Positions 18,460-29,363 of a stretch of 64,000 nt of DNA are shown here, one piece after another. A program made the position numbers and the translations under genes. A model generated the notes under the pieces. That model was given only the letters and a program-made list of their open reading frames with translations, searched no databases and was not told where the DNA came from. Source of the DNA: Cyclobacteriaceae bacterium (lineage in GTDB: Bacteria; Bacteroidota; Bacteroidia; Cytophagales; Cyclobacteriaceae); contig JAHBTY010000001.1 of the NCBI GenBank assembly GCA_019638355.1, forward strand, positions 1,178,001 to 1,242,000, read 5' to 3'. The first letter of the stretch is position 1. Every line of letters begins with the position of its first letter.

Positions 18460-19077
18460 ATGAATACGGAAACAAGCATTTCCACGGAGGAAGCGATTTT
18501 GGTGGCCGCAAGAAAGGTGTTTGAATCGAAAGGATTTGATGGGGCCAGGATGCAGGAGATATCAGATCGTGCAGGGATCAACCGGGCATTGCTTCACTAT
18601 TATTTCAGGTCGAAGGATAAAATGTTTGAGCGGATTTTCGATGAAGCACTCGAACGATTCATGCCCCTGTTATCTACATGGGATCAGGATCCGGATGAAA
18701 GTTGGGAATTGAAACTGAAAAGATTTATCAGCACGTTCATTACTTTTCTCAAAGCGAATTCGATGTTATTCCTGCTGCGGGAAATCATTCGAAAACCTGA
18801 ATTACTCACATCAAGAAGCAAAAAATACAGAAAGGGGCTCAACAAATTTGTGCTTTACTTCGAGAGATTAAAGCAGGAAAGACAGATTCGTTCTGATGTG
18901 GACTCTAAGCACATCTACATTATAATGCATTCACTTTGCTCATTCCCGTTGATGAATGCAATTGTTTTTTCATATAGCCTGCGAATTTCTACGAAAGAGT
19001 ATGACGAACTAATGGCAGGATACCCGGAAATAGTCAGCAATTTATTGATCCAAATGCTAAAGCATCAAAATAACTGA
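18460..19077 (+). CDS. TetR/AcrR-family transcriptional regulator
   Basis: 205 residues. The N-terminal HTH covers about residues 11-56 (ARKVFESKGFDGARMQEISD, then RAGINRALLHYYFRSKDKMF). A helical effector domain follows. It is transcribed away from the uspA/hydroxylase/efflux operon and heads a short operon with the luciferase-domain and HD-domain genes. The palindrome at 18411-18430 makes autoregulation and control of the divergent operon plausible. Confidence 0.9.
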   Translation: MNTETSISTEEAILVAARKVFESKGFDGARMQEISDRAGINRALLHYYFRSKDKMFERIFDEALERFMPLLSTWDQDPDESWELKLKRFISTFITFLKANSMLFLLREIIRKPELLTSRSKKYRKGLNKFVLYFERLKQERQIRSDVDSKHIYIIMHSLCSFPLMNAIVFSYSLRISTKEYDELMAGYPEIVSNLLIQMLKHQNN

Positions 19078-19085
19078 ACAAGCAA

Positions 19086-19583
19086 ATGAATGAATTGAAA
19101 CTTTCAGATCGTGAAGATTTTACCCCGTTAACCACCGCGACCAGCCCTCACAAGCAACTGTCACAAAACGGAACCCATCACATTCACAACAAACTTATGA
19201 TTTGGGCACATACTATAAGTTTTGTAGAGATAAAGCCGTCAATAATATCAAAATCAGGAGCACAAGGGCTGTTTCTTTCCGAAACAGTCAGACTTATCAA
19301 TCCTCATGCGGTAATAGAGCGGGAATTTTGTCACATTCATCCCTATCCCGATGGTAGCTTACATTTGTTTCTTCCGATGGCAGACGCTAAGGAAATTGTG
19401 GTAAAAGGTTGGGGAGAATTCCATCCGTTGGCTTTTTTTAAAGAGATACCATCAAACTTCATTATGCTTTACAGCCCACGTTCAGAGCGGGAACTGTCGT
19501 TGGTCAAAGAAATTATTTTACGATCGCATTCATTTGCAATTACATCAACTAATGGCAAGGAAAATACTCATGTCAATATTTGA
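19086..19583 (+). CDS. Luciferase-domain (DUF5519-like) protein
   Basis: 165 residues, no signal peptide. The centre and C-terminus contain EFCHIHPYPDGSLHLFLPMA, GWGEFHPLAF and MLYSPRSERELSLVKEIIL, the pattern of the small Luciferase domain formerly called DUF5519. Its biochemical function is not established; the domain name is historical and light production is not implied. It starts 8 nt after the tetR stop and overlaps the HD-domain gene, so it is part of that operon. Confidence 0.65.
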   Translation: MNELKLSDREDFTPLTTATSPHKQLSQNGTHHIHNKLMIWAHTISFVEIKPSIISKSGAQGLFLSETVRLINPHAVIEREFCHIHPYPDGSLHLFLPMADAKEIVVKGWGEFHPLAFFKEIPSNFIMLYSPRSERELSLVKEIILRSHSFAITSTNGKENTHVNI

Positions 19584-20175
19584 ATTTGATAGTAATCCAT
19601 TAATTTTTGAATCCCGATTTTATGTTACCGGGTTGTTCAACCATTACCTTCCTGCAAACTGCAAGTTTCATACTATTCATCATACCCTTAATGTTGTTCA
19701 ATTTTGCTATGAGCTTGGCGAACATTACCGGTTGACAAAGACTGATATGGAAAAACTTCTGCTGGCAGCCTGGTTCCACGATACAGGATACTGTTTGAAT
19801 ATTGACGATCATGAAAATGCAAGTGTAACCATTGTATCGACATTTCTTGATTCGCGAAACTTGACTGAAAACTACCTGCCCTCAGTTAAAAAATTGATCC
19901 TCGCTACAAAAAGATTGGGAGAGCCAGTAACGCTTGCTGAACAAATTATATGCGATGCTGATGCTCAGCATCTTGGGGCAGAAGATTATTTCAATTGGTG
20001 TGCGCTTCTCAAAGAAGAGTTAGAACTTAAAAATTGCCAGGAACTTTCTGATAAGGAATGGAGCCAAATGAATATTTGTTTTTTTGATTCTCATCGCTAC
20101 TTCACAGACTATGCACAAAAAATGTGGGGAGGGCAAAAATTAAAAAATCTCAACCTACTCAAGGCAGGAAAGTAA
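19570..20175 (+). CDS. HD-domain metal-dependent phosphohydrolase
   Basis: 201 residues from the ATG at 19570; in-frame ATGs at 19552 and 19534 are alternatives overlapping the upstream gene more. HD-superfamily motifs are visible: HTIHHTLNV, AAWFHDTGY (the HD pair), then DHENAS and a later CDADAQHLG. Such proteins hydrolyse phosphate esters of nucleotides or related molecules; the substrate is unknown here. It is the last gene of the tetR operon, followed by a 446-nt non-coding region. Confidence 0.82.
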   Translation: MSIFEFDSNPLIFESRFYVTGLFNHYLPANCKFHTIHHTLNVVQFCYELGEHYRLTKTDMEKLLLAAWFHDTGYCLNIDDHENASVTIVSTFLDSRNLTENYLPSVKKLILATKRLGEPVTLAEQIICDADAQHLGAEDYFNWCALLKEELELKNCQELSDKEWSQMNICFFDSHRYFTDYAQKMWGGQKLKNLNLLKAGK

Positions 20176-21824
<1,649 letters not shown>

Positions 21825-21826
21825 TA

Positions 21827-22954
21827 ATGAGTAGTGTTAAGATTGTACACGTTAACTCCAAAAGGGAACTCCAGTCATTTATTGACTTCCCGCATGAGCT
21901 GTTCAAAGCAGATAAGAACTATGTTCCTGAGCTATTTGTGGCTCAACGCGATTTACTGACGCCAGGCAAGCATCCATTCCATGAACATTCTCAGGTACAG
22001 GCATTTCTTGCATATCGCAATGAAAAAATAGTTGGCCGGATTGCGGCAATATCAAATAGTAACCACAACATCTTTAATAAAGCAAATGATGGTTTTTTTG
22101 GTTTTTTTGATTGCGAGAATAACAAGGATGTAGCGGCCCATCTTTTTAGCGAGGCAAGCGAATGGTTAAAAAATAAGGGGGCAAATACACTCATTGGTCC
22201 AACTAATTTTTCAACCAATGAAACCTGCGGCTTGTTGGTTGATGGATATGACAGTCCTCCAACAATCATGATGACCTATAACCCATCCTATTATAGAGAC
22301 TTGGTAGAGGGATTCGGTTTTAGAAAGAAGGCGGATTTGTTAGCATATGCGTTTGGAGTAGAAGGTTATGATGATAAACCTTTGAGACTGATTAATACTC
22401 TTCAGGCGCGATTAAAAAACAGGGGAGTTACTATTCGCAACGTGAGCTTAAAGAACTTTAATGAAGAGGCAGCCAAAATCCGTGAAGTCTATAATGCTGC
22501 ATGGGACAAAAATTTGGGGTTCGTTCCAATGACGAACCATGAATTTGATTACCTGGCCAAGGATATGAAGCTGCTGTTGGATCCGGATTTTTGTCTGGTA
22601 GCAGAATATGAGGGGAAGTTTATTGGCTTTGCATTAGCGATCCCAGACCTTAATCAAATCCTTATAAAAATCAAGAAAGGCAGATTGCTCCCCTTTGGAT
22701 TGTTCAAACTGCTCTTTCAGCGTAAGAAGATAAATGCTTTGCGCATTATTGCACTGGGTGTATTAGAGGACTATCGCAAGATGGGAATTGAGGCATGCTT
22801 TTATGGCCAAATAATAAAGTCCTACAGGGAGAAGAATTTTAAGATGGCTGAAGCCAGTTGGGTGTTGGAGAACAATGAATTGATGAACCGGGCTCTTTTG
22901 CAAATTAATGGTGTGCCCTACAAGCGATATAGAATATTCGAGAAATCATTATGA
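21827..22954 (+). CDS. GNAT-like acyltransferase, candidate bacterial ceramide synthase
   Basis: 375-residue cytoplasmic protein with GNAT-fold traits: QAFLAYRNEKIVGRIAAISN in the N-terminal half, a central NFSTNETCGLLVDGYDSPPT, and LRIIALGVLEDYRKMGIEAC near residue 310, which resembles an acyl-CoA-binding loop. In Caulobacter the ceramide synthase bCerS is a GNAT-superfamily N-acyltransferase encoded near spt and cerR. The immediate spt-GNAT-reductase order here suggests the same N-acylation of the sphingoid base. Orthology to bCerS is inference; the family is commonly annotated only as hypothetical or N-acetyltransferase. Confidence 0.7.
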   Translation: MSSVKIVHVNSKRELQSFIDFPHELFKADKNYVPELFVAQRDLLTPGKHPFHEHSQVQAFLAYRNEKIVGRIAAISNSNHNIFNKANDGFFGFFDCENNKDVAAHLFSEASEWLKNKGANTLIGPTNFSTNETCGLLVDGYDSPPTIMMTYNPSYYRDLVEGFGFRKKADLLAYAFGVEGYDDKPLRLINTLQARLKNRGVTIRNVSLKNFNEEAAKIREVYNAAWDKNLGFVPMTNHEFDYLAKDMKLLLDPDFCLVAEYEGKFIGFALAIPDLNQILIKIKKGRLLPFGLFKLLFQRKKINALRIIALGVLEDYRKMGIEACFYGQIIKSYREKNFKMAEASWVLENNELMNRALLQINGVPYKRYRIFEKSL

Positions 22955-23925
22955 GTAAAAGGGTTCTAATAACTGGAGCGAGTGGTTTCTTGGGCTATCA
23001 TCTGATACAAGCAGCCCTTGAACATAATTTTGAAGTATTTGCTGCGGTCAGGCAATCCAGCAAGATAGACCATCTCAAAACATCACAGGTCACTTTTACC
23101 TACCCTGATCTGAGCTGCCCAACCCAATTGGAAGAGAATTTCAGAACGAACAAATATGATTATATAATACACGCTGCCGGCTCTACAAAAGCAAGAAGAA
23201 AGGAAGAGTACGAGATGATTAATGCGCAGTATGCAAAAAATGTGGCCATGGCAGCACAAGAGTCGGGTTTGGACCTGAAGAAATTTATTCTTGTCAGTAG
23301 CCTTGCAGCGCTGGGGCCCCAGTCAGGGGCGAAGATTGAAATAAAGCCCAATCCAGTTACGTCTTATGGAATCAGTAAGTTAAAGGCTGAACAGTATTTG
23401 GCGGAATTCAACCTTCCTTTAATAGTAATAAGACCAACGGCTGTTTATGGTCCTCGAGAGCAAGATATATTCATAATATTAAAAGCGATAAGCAGGGGAC
23501 TTGAATTATATATTGGAAATTCGTCTCAGCAATTGAGTTTTATTCATGTAACGGATTTGGCAAACGTTACCATAGAACTTTTGGAATCATCCTTAGTTCA
23601 AAAGACTTACAACCTCACAGATGGAGATTCCTATGATCGGTATGCGCTTGGAAATATTGCAAAGCAGGTGCTGGGTAAACGCACGCTCAAGATACACTTG
23701 CCATTTGGAATGATAAAAATTGTAGCAGGCCTGCTGGAGACCTTGTATTCCTGGAATGGTAAAACACCAGCCCTAAACAGGGAAAAGTTAATGGAACTAA
23801 CAGCAGCCAATTGGTATTACGACATAGCGGAGCTAAAAAATGATATTGGATTTAAGCCAACCTATAAACTTGAAAATGGATTAAAGCAAACTTTACAATG
23901 GTATCAAAAACACAACTGGATTTAA
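22951..23925 (+). CDS. Extended-SDR NAD(P)-dependent reductase, candidate CerR
   Basis: 324 residues of the NAD-dependent epimerase/dehydratase fold. A Rossmann motif TGASGFLG occupies residues 8-15, the active-site YGISK has Tyr139 and Lys143, and Ser116/117 lie in LVSSLAA. ATGA overlap with the acyltransferase gene. In sphingolipid bacteria an enzyme of this fold (CerR in Caulobacter) reduces 3-keto-sphingoid intermediates, so this is the probable ketone reductase of the pathway. A nucleotide-sugar epimerase is the alternative by fold alone. Confidence 0.78.
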   Translation: MSKRVLITGASGFLGYHLIQAALEHNFEVFAAVRQSSKIDHLKTSQVTFTYPDLSCPTQLEENFRTNKYDYIIHAAGSTKARRKEEYEMINAQYAKNVAMAAQESGLDLKKFILVSSLAALGPQSGAKIEIKPNPVTSYGISKLKAEQYLAEFNLPLIVIRPTAVYGPREQDIFIILKAISRGLELYIGNSSQQLSFIHVTDLANVTIELLESSLVQKTYNLTDGDSYDRYALGNIAKQVLGKRTLKIHLPFGMIKIVAGLLETLYSWNGKTPALNREKLMELTAANWYYDIAELKNDIGFKPTYKLENGLKQTLQWYQKHNWI

Positions 23926-23936
23926 ATGTTAAAATT

Positions 23937-25262
23937 ATGAAAGAACAAATACGTGAAGCAGAAGGAAAACTAGGTGTACTCATACCCGGCCTTGGTGCAG
24001 TGGCAACAACACTTATAGCGGGAGTAGAAGCCGTGAGAAAGGGATTGGCGCAGCCCATCGGCTCCTTGACACAGTTGGGCAACATTCGATTAGGAAAACG
24101 TACGGAGAACCGGTATCCAAAGATCAAGGATTTTGTACCGTTGGCCGACCTAAACGATATTGTATTCGGTGGGTGGGACATCTACAAGGATAATGTATAT
24201 GAAGCGGCAATGAACGCCAAAGTTGTTGAGGCATCCATGCTTAGTTCAATCAAGTCTGAATTAGAGAAAATAATTCCTATGAAGGCGGTATTTGACAAGA
24301 CCTATGTGAAAAACCTCGAAGGCACAAACGTTAAGAATGAAAAAACCAAATTGGACTTGGCATACGCAGTGATGGAAGACATTAGAATATTTCAAAGTAA
24401 AAACAATTGCACCCGAATGGTTATGGTGTGGTGTGGCTCTACTGAGAAGTATATTGAGCCCACAGCTGTTCATCAATCCATTCAGTCATTTGAAGAAGGG
24501 TTGAGAAAAAATGATCCTGCTATTTCACCCAGCATGATATATGCCTATGCTGCTATAAAGATGGGGATTCCTTATGCCAATGGTGCACCTAACCTCACCT
24601 GCGATATTCCGGCATTAATAGAACTTTCAAAAGAAACGGGTACACCCATTGGAGGCAAAGATTTTAAAACGGGCCAAACGTTGATGAAAACTATTGTGGC
24701 TCCAGGCTTACAAGCACGAGCGCTTGGTGTAAACGGGTGGTTCTCAACCAATATCCTTGGTAACCGCGATGGCCTGGTGTTGGACGATCCCGATAATTTC
24801 AAAACGAAAGAGGTTTCGAAACTGAGCGTACTCGAGCAAATCCTCCAACCCGAAAAGAACCCGGAGCTATATGGCGACCTGTATCATAAGGTGAGGATTA
24901 ATTATTATCCTCCTCATGGAGATAACAAGGAGAGTTGGGATAACATTGATATTTTCGGATGGATGGGATATCATATGCAGATCAAGATAAATTTCTTGTG
25001 CAGAGACTCCATTCTTGCAGCACCAATCGTACTTGACCTCGCGCTTTTTATGGATTTAGCCAAGCGAGCTAATATGAGTGGTATTCAGGAGTGGTTGTCA
25101 TTTTATTTTAAGTCACCACAGACTGCAGAGGGTTTGCCACCGGTGCATGATATTTTCAAGCAATTGATGAAGCTTCAAAATACCCTTCGTCACATCATGG
25201 GCGAGGATTTAATAACCCACCTGGGCTTGGATTACTATCAGGATCTGGTCGAGTCGCTGTAA
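23937..25262 (+). CDS. myo-Inositol-1-phosphate synthase
   Basis: 441 residues from the ATG at 23937; an in-frame ATG at 23898 would overlap the upstream gene. It converts glucose-6-phosphate to inositol-1-phosphate with NAD. The N-terminus GKLGVLIPGLGAVATTLIAG is the NAD-binding Rossmann strand. Further family signatures are GSLTQLGNIRLGKR, PLADLNDIVFGGWDI, GKDFKTGQTLMKT and WFSTNILGNRDGLVL. The sequence matches the bacteroidotal MIPS type found in inositol-lipid clusters. The 1-nt overlap with the next gene indicates translational coupling. Confidence 0.95.
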   Translation: MKEQIREAEGKLGVLIPGLGAVATTLIAGVEAVRKGLAQPIGSLTQLGNIRLGKRTENRYPKIKDFVPLADLNDIVFGGWDIYKDNVYEAAMNAKVVEASMLSSIKSELEKIIPMKAVFDKTYVKNLEGTNVKNEKTKLDLAYAVMEDIRIFQSKNNCTRMVMVWCGSTEKYIEPTAVHQSIQSFEEGLRKNDPAISPSMIYAYAAIKMGIPYANGAPNLTCDIPALIELSKETGTPIGGKDFKTGQTLMKTIVAPGLQARALGVNGWFSTNILGNRDGLVLDDPDNFKTKEVSKLSVLEQILQPEKNPELYGDLYHKVRINYYPPHGDNKESWDNIDIFGWMGYHMQIKINFLCRDSILAAPIVLDLALFMDLAKRANMSGIQEWLSFYFKSPQTAEGLPPVHDIFKQLMKLQNTLRHIMGEDLITHLGLDYYQDLVESL

Positions 25263-25708
25263 TGTCAATTCACAAACTGGTCAGTTCAGTACTGGGCATA
25301 GGCTACCTAAAAGGTGGCGGTACCTGGGCGGCTTTGGTTTGGTGTGTAGGTTGGTATGCCCTGGGCGTGGATGGATTTGGCGTTGGCGCATTGGTAACCA
25401 CGCTTCTCATTTTTGTAGTTGGAGTATGGTCAGCAAACGTGGTCGAGGCGGATTGGGGGAAGGACAGTAGTAAAGTAGTGATTGATGAGGTGGCTGGAAT
25501 GGCAATAAGTCTGCTGTTTCTTCCATTTGCTTTGAGATATATCGCGATGGCTTTTGTATTGTTTCGCTTTTTTGACATCGTGAAGCCCTTCTATATCAAA
25601 AGAGCAGAGAAATTTCCGGGAGGATGGGGTGTAATGATAGATGATGTAATAGCAGGCATTTGCGCCAATGGTGTTGTTCAAGGTGCTTTGGCTCTTAAAC
25701 TGATTTGA
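25262..25708 (+). CDS. PgpA-like phosphatase, candidate PI-phosphate phosphatase
   Basis: 148-residue membrane protein of the phosphatidylglycerophosphatase A family. It shows GGGTWAALV near the start, VIDEVAGMAISLL, FRFFDIVKPFYIKR and GGWGVMIDDVIAG, the acidic metal-binding motifs of PgpA. In the B. thetaiotaomicron inositol-lipid cluster the PgpA-like protein removes the phosphate from phosphatidylinositol-phosphate; the same role fits here between inositol synthase and the head-group transferase. A housekeeping PgpA role is the alternative. It overlaps both neighbours by 1 nt. Confidence 0.85.
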   Translation: MSIHKLVSSVLGIGYLKGGGTWAALVWCVGWYALGVDGFGVGALVTTLLIFVVGVWSANVVEADWGKDSSKVVIDEVAGMAISLLFLPFALRYIAMAFVLFRFFDIVKPFYIKRAEKFPGGWGVMIDDVIAGICANGVVQGALALKLI

Positions 25709-26088
25709 TGAAAGGCATATATAAATATATAAAAGCTCAGTTCGCCTCTTTCATTGCGTTTGGGGTTGATTTTGCAATGACCTTAGTGCTCGCTGAATTT
25801 TTTCAGGTTTGGTATCTCGCGGCCAGTATAGCAGGCAGCATCTCAGGTGCAATTACCCACTTTTTACTGGGACGTGGGTGGGTATTTGAAGCGACTAAAA
25901 AGAAAATTCCTGCACAGGTGTTGAAATACTTCATTGTGTGGATTGGCCATATCCTCTTAACTACAGCATGTATTTATTTTTTAACTCAGTTCGCTGCTGT
26001 TGACTATGCTTTGTCAAAGATTGTTGTGGCGGTATTTATGGGTATGAGTTATAGTTATTTCTTCCAGCGGAAATTTGTATTTAATTAA
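25708..26088 (+). CDS. GtrA-family membrane protein
   Basis: 126 residues from the ATG at 25708, which shares its A with the upstream stop codon. Four transmembrane segments are visible (about 8-30, 34-52, 71-91, 101-120), with the GtrA hallmarks FASFIAFGVDFAMTLVL and a C-terminal YFFQRKFVFN. GtrA proteins are thought to flip lipid-linked sugars. Within this operon a role in moving an inositol- or glycosyl-lipid intermediate is possible but unproven. Confidence 0.85.
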   Translation: MKGIYKYIKAQFASFIAFGVDFAMTLVLAEFFQVWYLAASIAGSISGAITHFLLGRGWVFEATKKKIPAQVLKYFIVWIGHILLTTACIYFLTQFAAVDYALSKIVVAVFMGMSYSYFFQRKFVFN

Positions 26089-26094
26089 GATTGT

Positions 26095-28644
26095 ATGGTG
26101 AGATCGAATAGAAGAGCATATTTAACTTTATTTTTTATTTTCTTGGCTGGGCACGTTTTGGCACAAGAAACTATTGTTACTGGGGTGGTGCGTGATAGCG
26201 AAACAAAAGAACCGCTACCTTATGTAAATATTTTTTTTACCGGAACTAATGTTGGTGTTACGTCTGACCCTCAGGGCAAGTATCGAATATCCACCGATAA
26301 ACCATACACTCAAATACAATTTTCCTTCGTGGGGTACGAACCTGTGATTCGAGCACTGCGAAGAGGGGAAACCCAGGTGATCAACATAGCATTAAAGAGT
26401 GAATCTGTAATACTTGAAGAAGTTGTTGTGAAATCAGGTAGAGAGAAGGAGAAATATCGAAACAAAAATAATCCAGCAGTTGACCTGATCAGGAATGTAA
26501 TTGACAACAAAGAAAAAAATCAAATTCAGGCGTATGACTATGTAGAATATGAGCAGTATGAGAAACTACAATTTTCACTGAGCAGTTTGGTTGAGAAACT
26601 GAAAGAAAAAAAATTGTATAAGAAGTATAAGTTCTTTTTTGAGAATATTGATACCGCCAAAATTGAAGGAAAATCCTTGCTTCCCATATATTTACAAGAG
26701 ACGATTACAAGAAATTATTACCGCAAGAATCCTAAGGCAGAGAATTCGCTGATTGTGGCCCATAAAAAAGTTAGTTTTGAAGACTATATCGACAACGAGG
26801 GTTTAAGTACCTACCTGAATTACCTGTATCAGGATATTAATATTTATGACAACAATATTTCCATTCTTACTAACCAGTTTTTAAGTCCTATATCCGAGGT
26901 CTCCCCATTATTCTACAAGTTCTATCTTAGTGATACCGTGATGGTGAACAGTGTGATGCTCTACGAGCTTACCTTTGTGCCAAGAAATGATACCGATTTC
27001 TTGTTTCAAGGAATGCTTTATATAACCATGGATGACCGCTACGCAGTGCAGCGCGTGGAAATGGGTGTTAATAAAAATATAAACCTGAATTGGGTACGTG
27101 AGTTGCACATCATCCAGAATTTTGAGAGAAGCAAAGATGAACGCTATCATCTCACCAAGAGCACTATGATGGCCGACTTTTCCTTATCCAAGGGAGGTGG
27201 AGGAATCTTCGGAGAGCGAACTATATCCATAAAGGATTTTGAAATAAACTTACCGCTGCCCGATAGTATGTATCAAAGGGGTAAGGAGGTGGTATTGAAT
27301 GAAGAACGGGAAAAAGATGATGAGTTTTGGGCATCAAACAGGCACGATTCATTGACGGTAGCGGAATCGAAGGTATATGCTAATATTGATAGTTTACAGA
27401 AAATCCCTTCGTTTCGCAGAACGATGAATATTGCTACCCTTCTGTTGGCAGGTTACAAGGGATTTGGACCTTGGGAACTCGGACCTGTTAATACATTTTA
27501 TAGTTTTAACCCCGTTGAGGGTTTTCGGTTGCGCGTGGGTGGTCGCACAACTCCTAAATTTAATAATCGTTTGTACTTCGAGTCCTATGTGGCTTATGGA
27601 TTTAAGGACGAACGATGGAAATATTATCTCGGAGGGACCTATTCTTTTACAAAAAGGTCTCCTCTGGAATTTCCTATAAGGTCCATCCGGTTAAGCTACC
27701 AGCATGATACAAAGATTCCTGGTCAGGAACTTCAATTTGTTCAAGAGGATAACTTTCTGCTTTCTTTTAAAAGAGGTGTGAACGATAAATGGTTGTATAA
27801 CGATATATGGAATGTAGATTACTGGCATGAATTCAAAAATCACTTTTCTTACCGTGTCGGAGTAAAGAACTGGGCTCAGCAAGCTGCAGGAGGACTAAGC
27901 TTTAATATTGAGCAGCCAAATGGGGTCCAACCTGTTTCAGAGATAGTGACTTCTGAGGTTTCACTTGAATTACGCTGGGCTCCGAAGGAGCAATTTTATC
28001 AAGGCAAACTTTATCGTATCCCAATTCCCAATAAATACCCGATTATTACAGTTCGATTGATCAACGGTATCGAAGGAATGCTTGGTGGTCAATACAACTA
28101 TCAGAACGTTTCGCTTAATATTTATAAACGATTTTACTTTTCACAACTTGGTTACACCGACATTGTTGCGGAGGGAGGATACATATTCGGAATCGTGCCA
28201 TATCCCCTTCTTACAATTCACCGAGCCAACCAAACATACTCTTACCAGCTTCAGTCCTACAACTTGATGAACTTTTTGGAGTTTGTAAGTGATCAGTATG
28301 TGAGTATTCACTTCGATCATTATTTCAATGGTTTCTTCTTCAATAAGGTTCCATTATTAAAGAAACTCAAATTACGTGAAGTAGCTACCTTTAAAGTATT
28401 GTTTGGTGGTATTCGGCATGAAAACATTCCTACCGATTCTAATGGCCTGATGCAATTCCCTACAACAGTTGATGGAATTCCGGAAACGTATTCGTTGGAG
28501 GGGGAGCCCTACATGGAGGCCAGTATAGGAATTGCAAATGTTTTTAAGTTCTTCAGGGTAGACTTAGTGAAGCGGCTATCTTATTTGAACCACCCTAATG
28601 TTGCAGAGTGGGGAATACGAGCAAGATTTAAGTTTGACTTTTGA
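26095..28644 (+). CDS. DUF5686/CarboxypepD_reg-like outer-membrane protein
   Basis: 849 residues: signal peptide (about 1-24, ending VLAQ), a carboxypeptidase-regulatory-like beta-sandwich (about 29-115, TGVVRDSETKEPLPYVNIFF and FVGYEPVIRAL), then a DUF5686 region to the end. The C-terminal half alternates short aromatic strands (RLYFESYVAYGFKDERWKYY, LYFESYVAYGF) and ends ...RARFKFDF, terminating in Phe as outer-membrane barrels do. It lacks a TonB plug. No function is established for DUF5686. Its place between inositol-lipid enzymes makes a lipid export or surface-display role an attractive hypothesis. Confidence 0.8.
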   Translation: MVRSNRRAYLTLFFIFLAGHVLAQETIVTGVVRDSETKEPLPYVNIFFTGTNVGVTSDPQGKYRISTDKPYTQIQFSFVGYEPVIRALRRGETQVINIALKSESVILEEVVVKSGREKEKYRNKNNPAVDLIRNVIDNKEKNQIQAYDYVEYEQYEKLQFSLSSLVEKLKEKKLYKKYKFFFENIDTAKIEGKSLLPIYLQETITRNYYRKNPKAENSLIVAHKKVSFEDYIDNEGLSTYLNYLYQDINIYDNNISILTNQFLSPISEVSPLFYKFYLSDTVMVNSVMLYELTFVPRNDTDFLFQGMLYITMDDRYAVQRVEMGVNKNINLNWVRELHIIQNFERSKDERYHLTKSTMMADFSLSKGGGGIFGERTISIKDFEINLPLPDSMYQRGKEVVLNEEREKDDEFWASNRHDSLTVAESKVYANIDSLQKIPSFRRTMNIATLLLAGYKGFGPWELGPVNTFYSFNPVEGFRLRVGGRTTPKFNNRLYFESYVAYGFKDERWKYYLGGTYSFTKRSPLEFPIRSIRLSYQHDTKIPGQELQFVQEDNFLLSFKRGVNDKWLYNDIWNVDYWHEFKNHFSYRVGVKNWAQQAAGGLSFNIEQPNGVQPVSEIVTSEVSLELRWAPKEQFYQGKLYRIPIPNKYPIITVRLINGIEGMLGGQYNYQNVSLNIYKRFYFSQLGYTDIVAEGGYIFGIVPYPLLTIHRANQTYSYQLQSYNLMNFLEFVSDQYVSIHFDHYFNGFFFNKVPLLKKLKLREVATFKVLFGGIRHENIPTDSNGLMQFPTTVDGIPETYSLEGEPYMEASIGIANVFKFFRVDLVKRLSYLNHPNVAEWGIRARFKFDF

Positions 28645-28664
28645 CTTTATAGAATATTTCAAAT

Positions 28665-29360
28665 ATGCCTTTGCGTGACAAGCTACAGCAGATAATATAT
28701 TTTATCTTAAATCCATTTGTAAGGCTGTTAATAAAAATGGGATTAACACCAAACATGGTTACTACGATTGGTTTTTTAATGAATATCGTAGTGGCCATTA
28801 TATTTGTTTTTGGCGCGGAGGCGGGTAATCGGGGAGATTTGTCCTTTGTTGGTTGGGCCGGGGCAATGATCCTTTTTGCGGGTTTGTTTGACATGTTGGA
28901 TGGACAGGTGGCTCGTATGGGAAATATGAGTTCAAAGTATGGTGCTTTGTTTGATTCGGTGTTAGATCGTTATTCGGAGTTGGTCACTTTCCTGGGTATT
29001 TGTTATTATTTAGTTGGGCATCACTATTTTTTAAGTTCACTATTTGCATTTATTGGTTTAATTGGTTCAATGATGGTAAGTTACGTAAGGGCAAGGGCAG
29101 AAGGGCTGGGCATCGAATGCAAAGGAGGGTTAATGCAACGCCCTGAGCGAGTAGTTTTACTTGGTGTTTCTGCTTTGCTATGTGGTATAATTGGTAATTA
29201 CATTGGAGATTACAAACTTTTTATCCCAGGTATTCCCTTCCAGGTGTTTGAGTCGATTTCAATTTTTACAATCCCAATAACCGTGCTTGCCATACTCACA
29301 AATATTACGGCAATAAATCGCCTGAGAGATTCACGCAAGGCTCTTGAGAAAATGAGTTAA
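28665..29360 (+). CDS. CDP-alcohol phosphatidyltransferase, candidate PI-phosphate synthase
   Basis: 231-residue membrane enzyme with an exact CDP-OH-P signature, D-x2-D-G-x2-A-R-x8-G-x3-D-x3-D, formed by D76, D79, G80, A83, R84, G93, D97 and D101. About six hydrophobic segments surround it. It would join inositol-1-phosphate to CDP-diacylglycerol, giving phosphatidylinositol-phosphate, the reaction assigned to the homologous enzyme of the B. thetaiotaomicron cluster. The alcohol substrate is inferred from the nearby inositol-phosphate synthase. It lies 20 nt after the DUF5686 gene. Confidence 0.88.
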   Translation: MPLRDKLQQIIYFILNPFVRLLIKMGLTPNMVTTIGFLMNIVVAIIFVFGAEAGNRGDLSFVGWAGAMILFAGLFDMLDGQVARMGNMSSKYGALFDSVLDRYSELVTFLGICYYLVGHHYFLSSLFAFIGLIGSMMVSYVRARAEGLGIECKGGLMQRPERVVLLGVSALLCGIIGNYIGDYKLFIPGIPFQVFESISIFTIPITVLAILTNITAINRLRDSRKALEKMS

Positions 29361-29363
29361 CAA

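Noticed and set aside
19086-19583. Light-producing luciferase
   Set aside because: The domain name is historical; the protein lacks the size and cofactor features of known luciferases and has no lux genes nearby.
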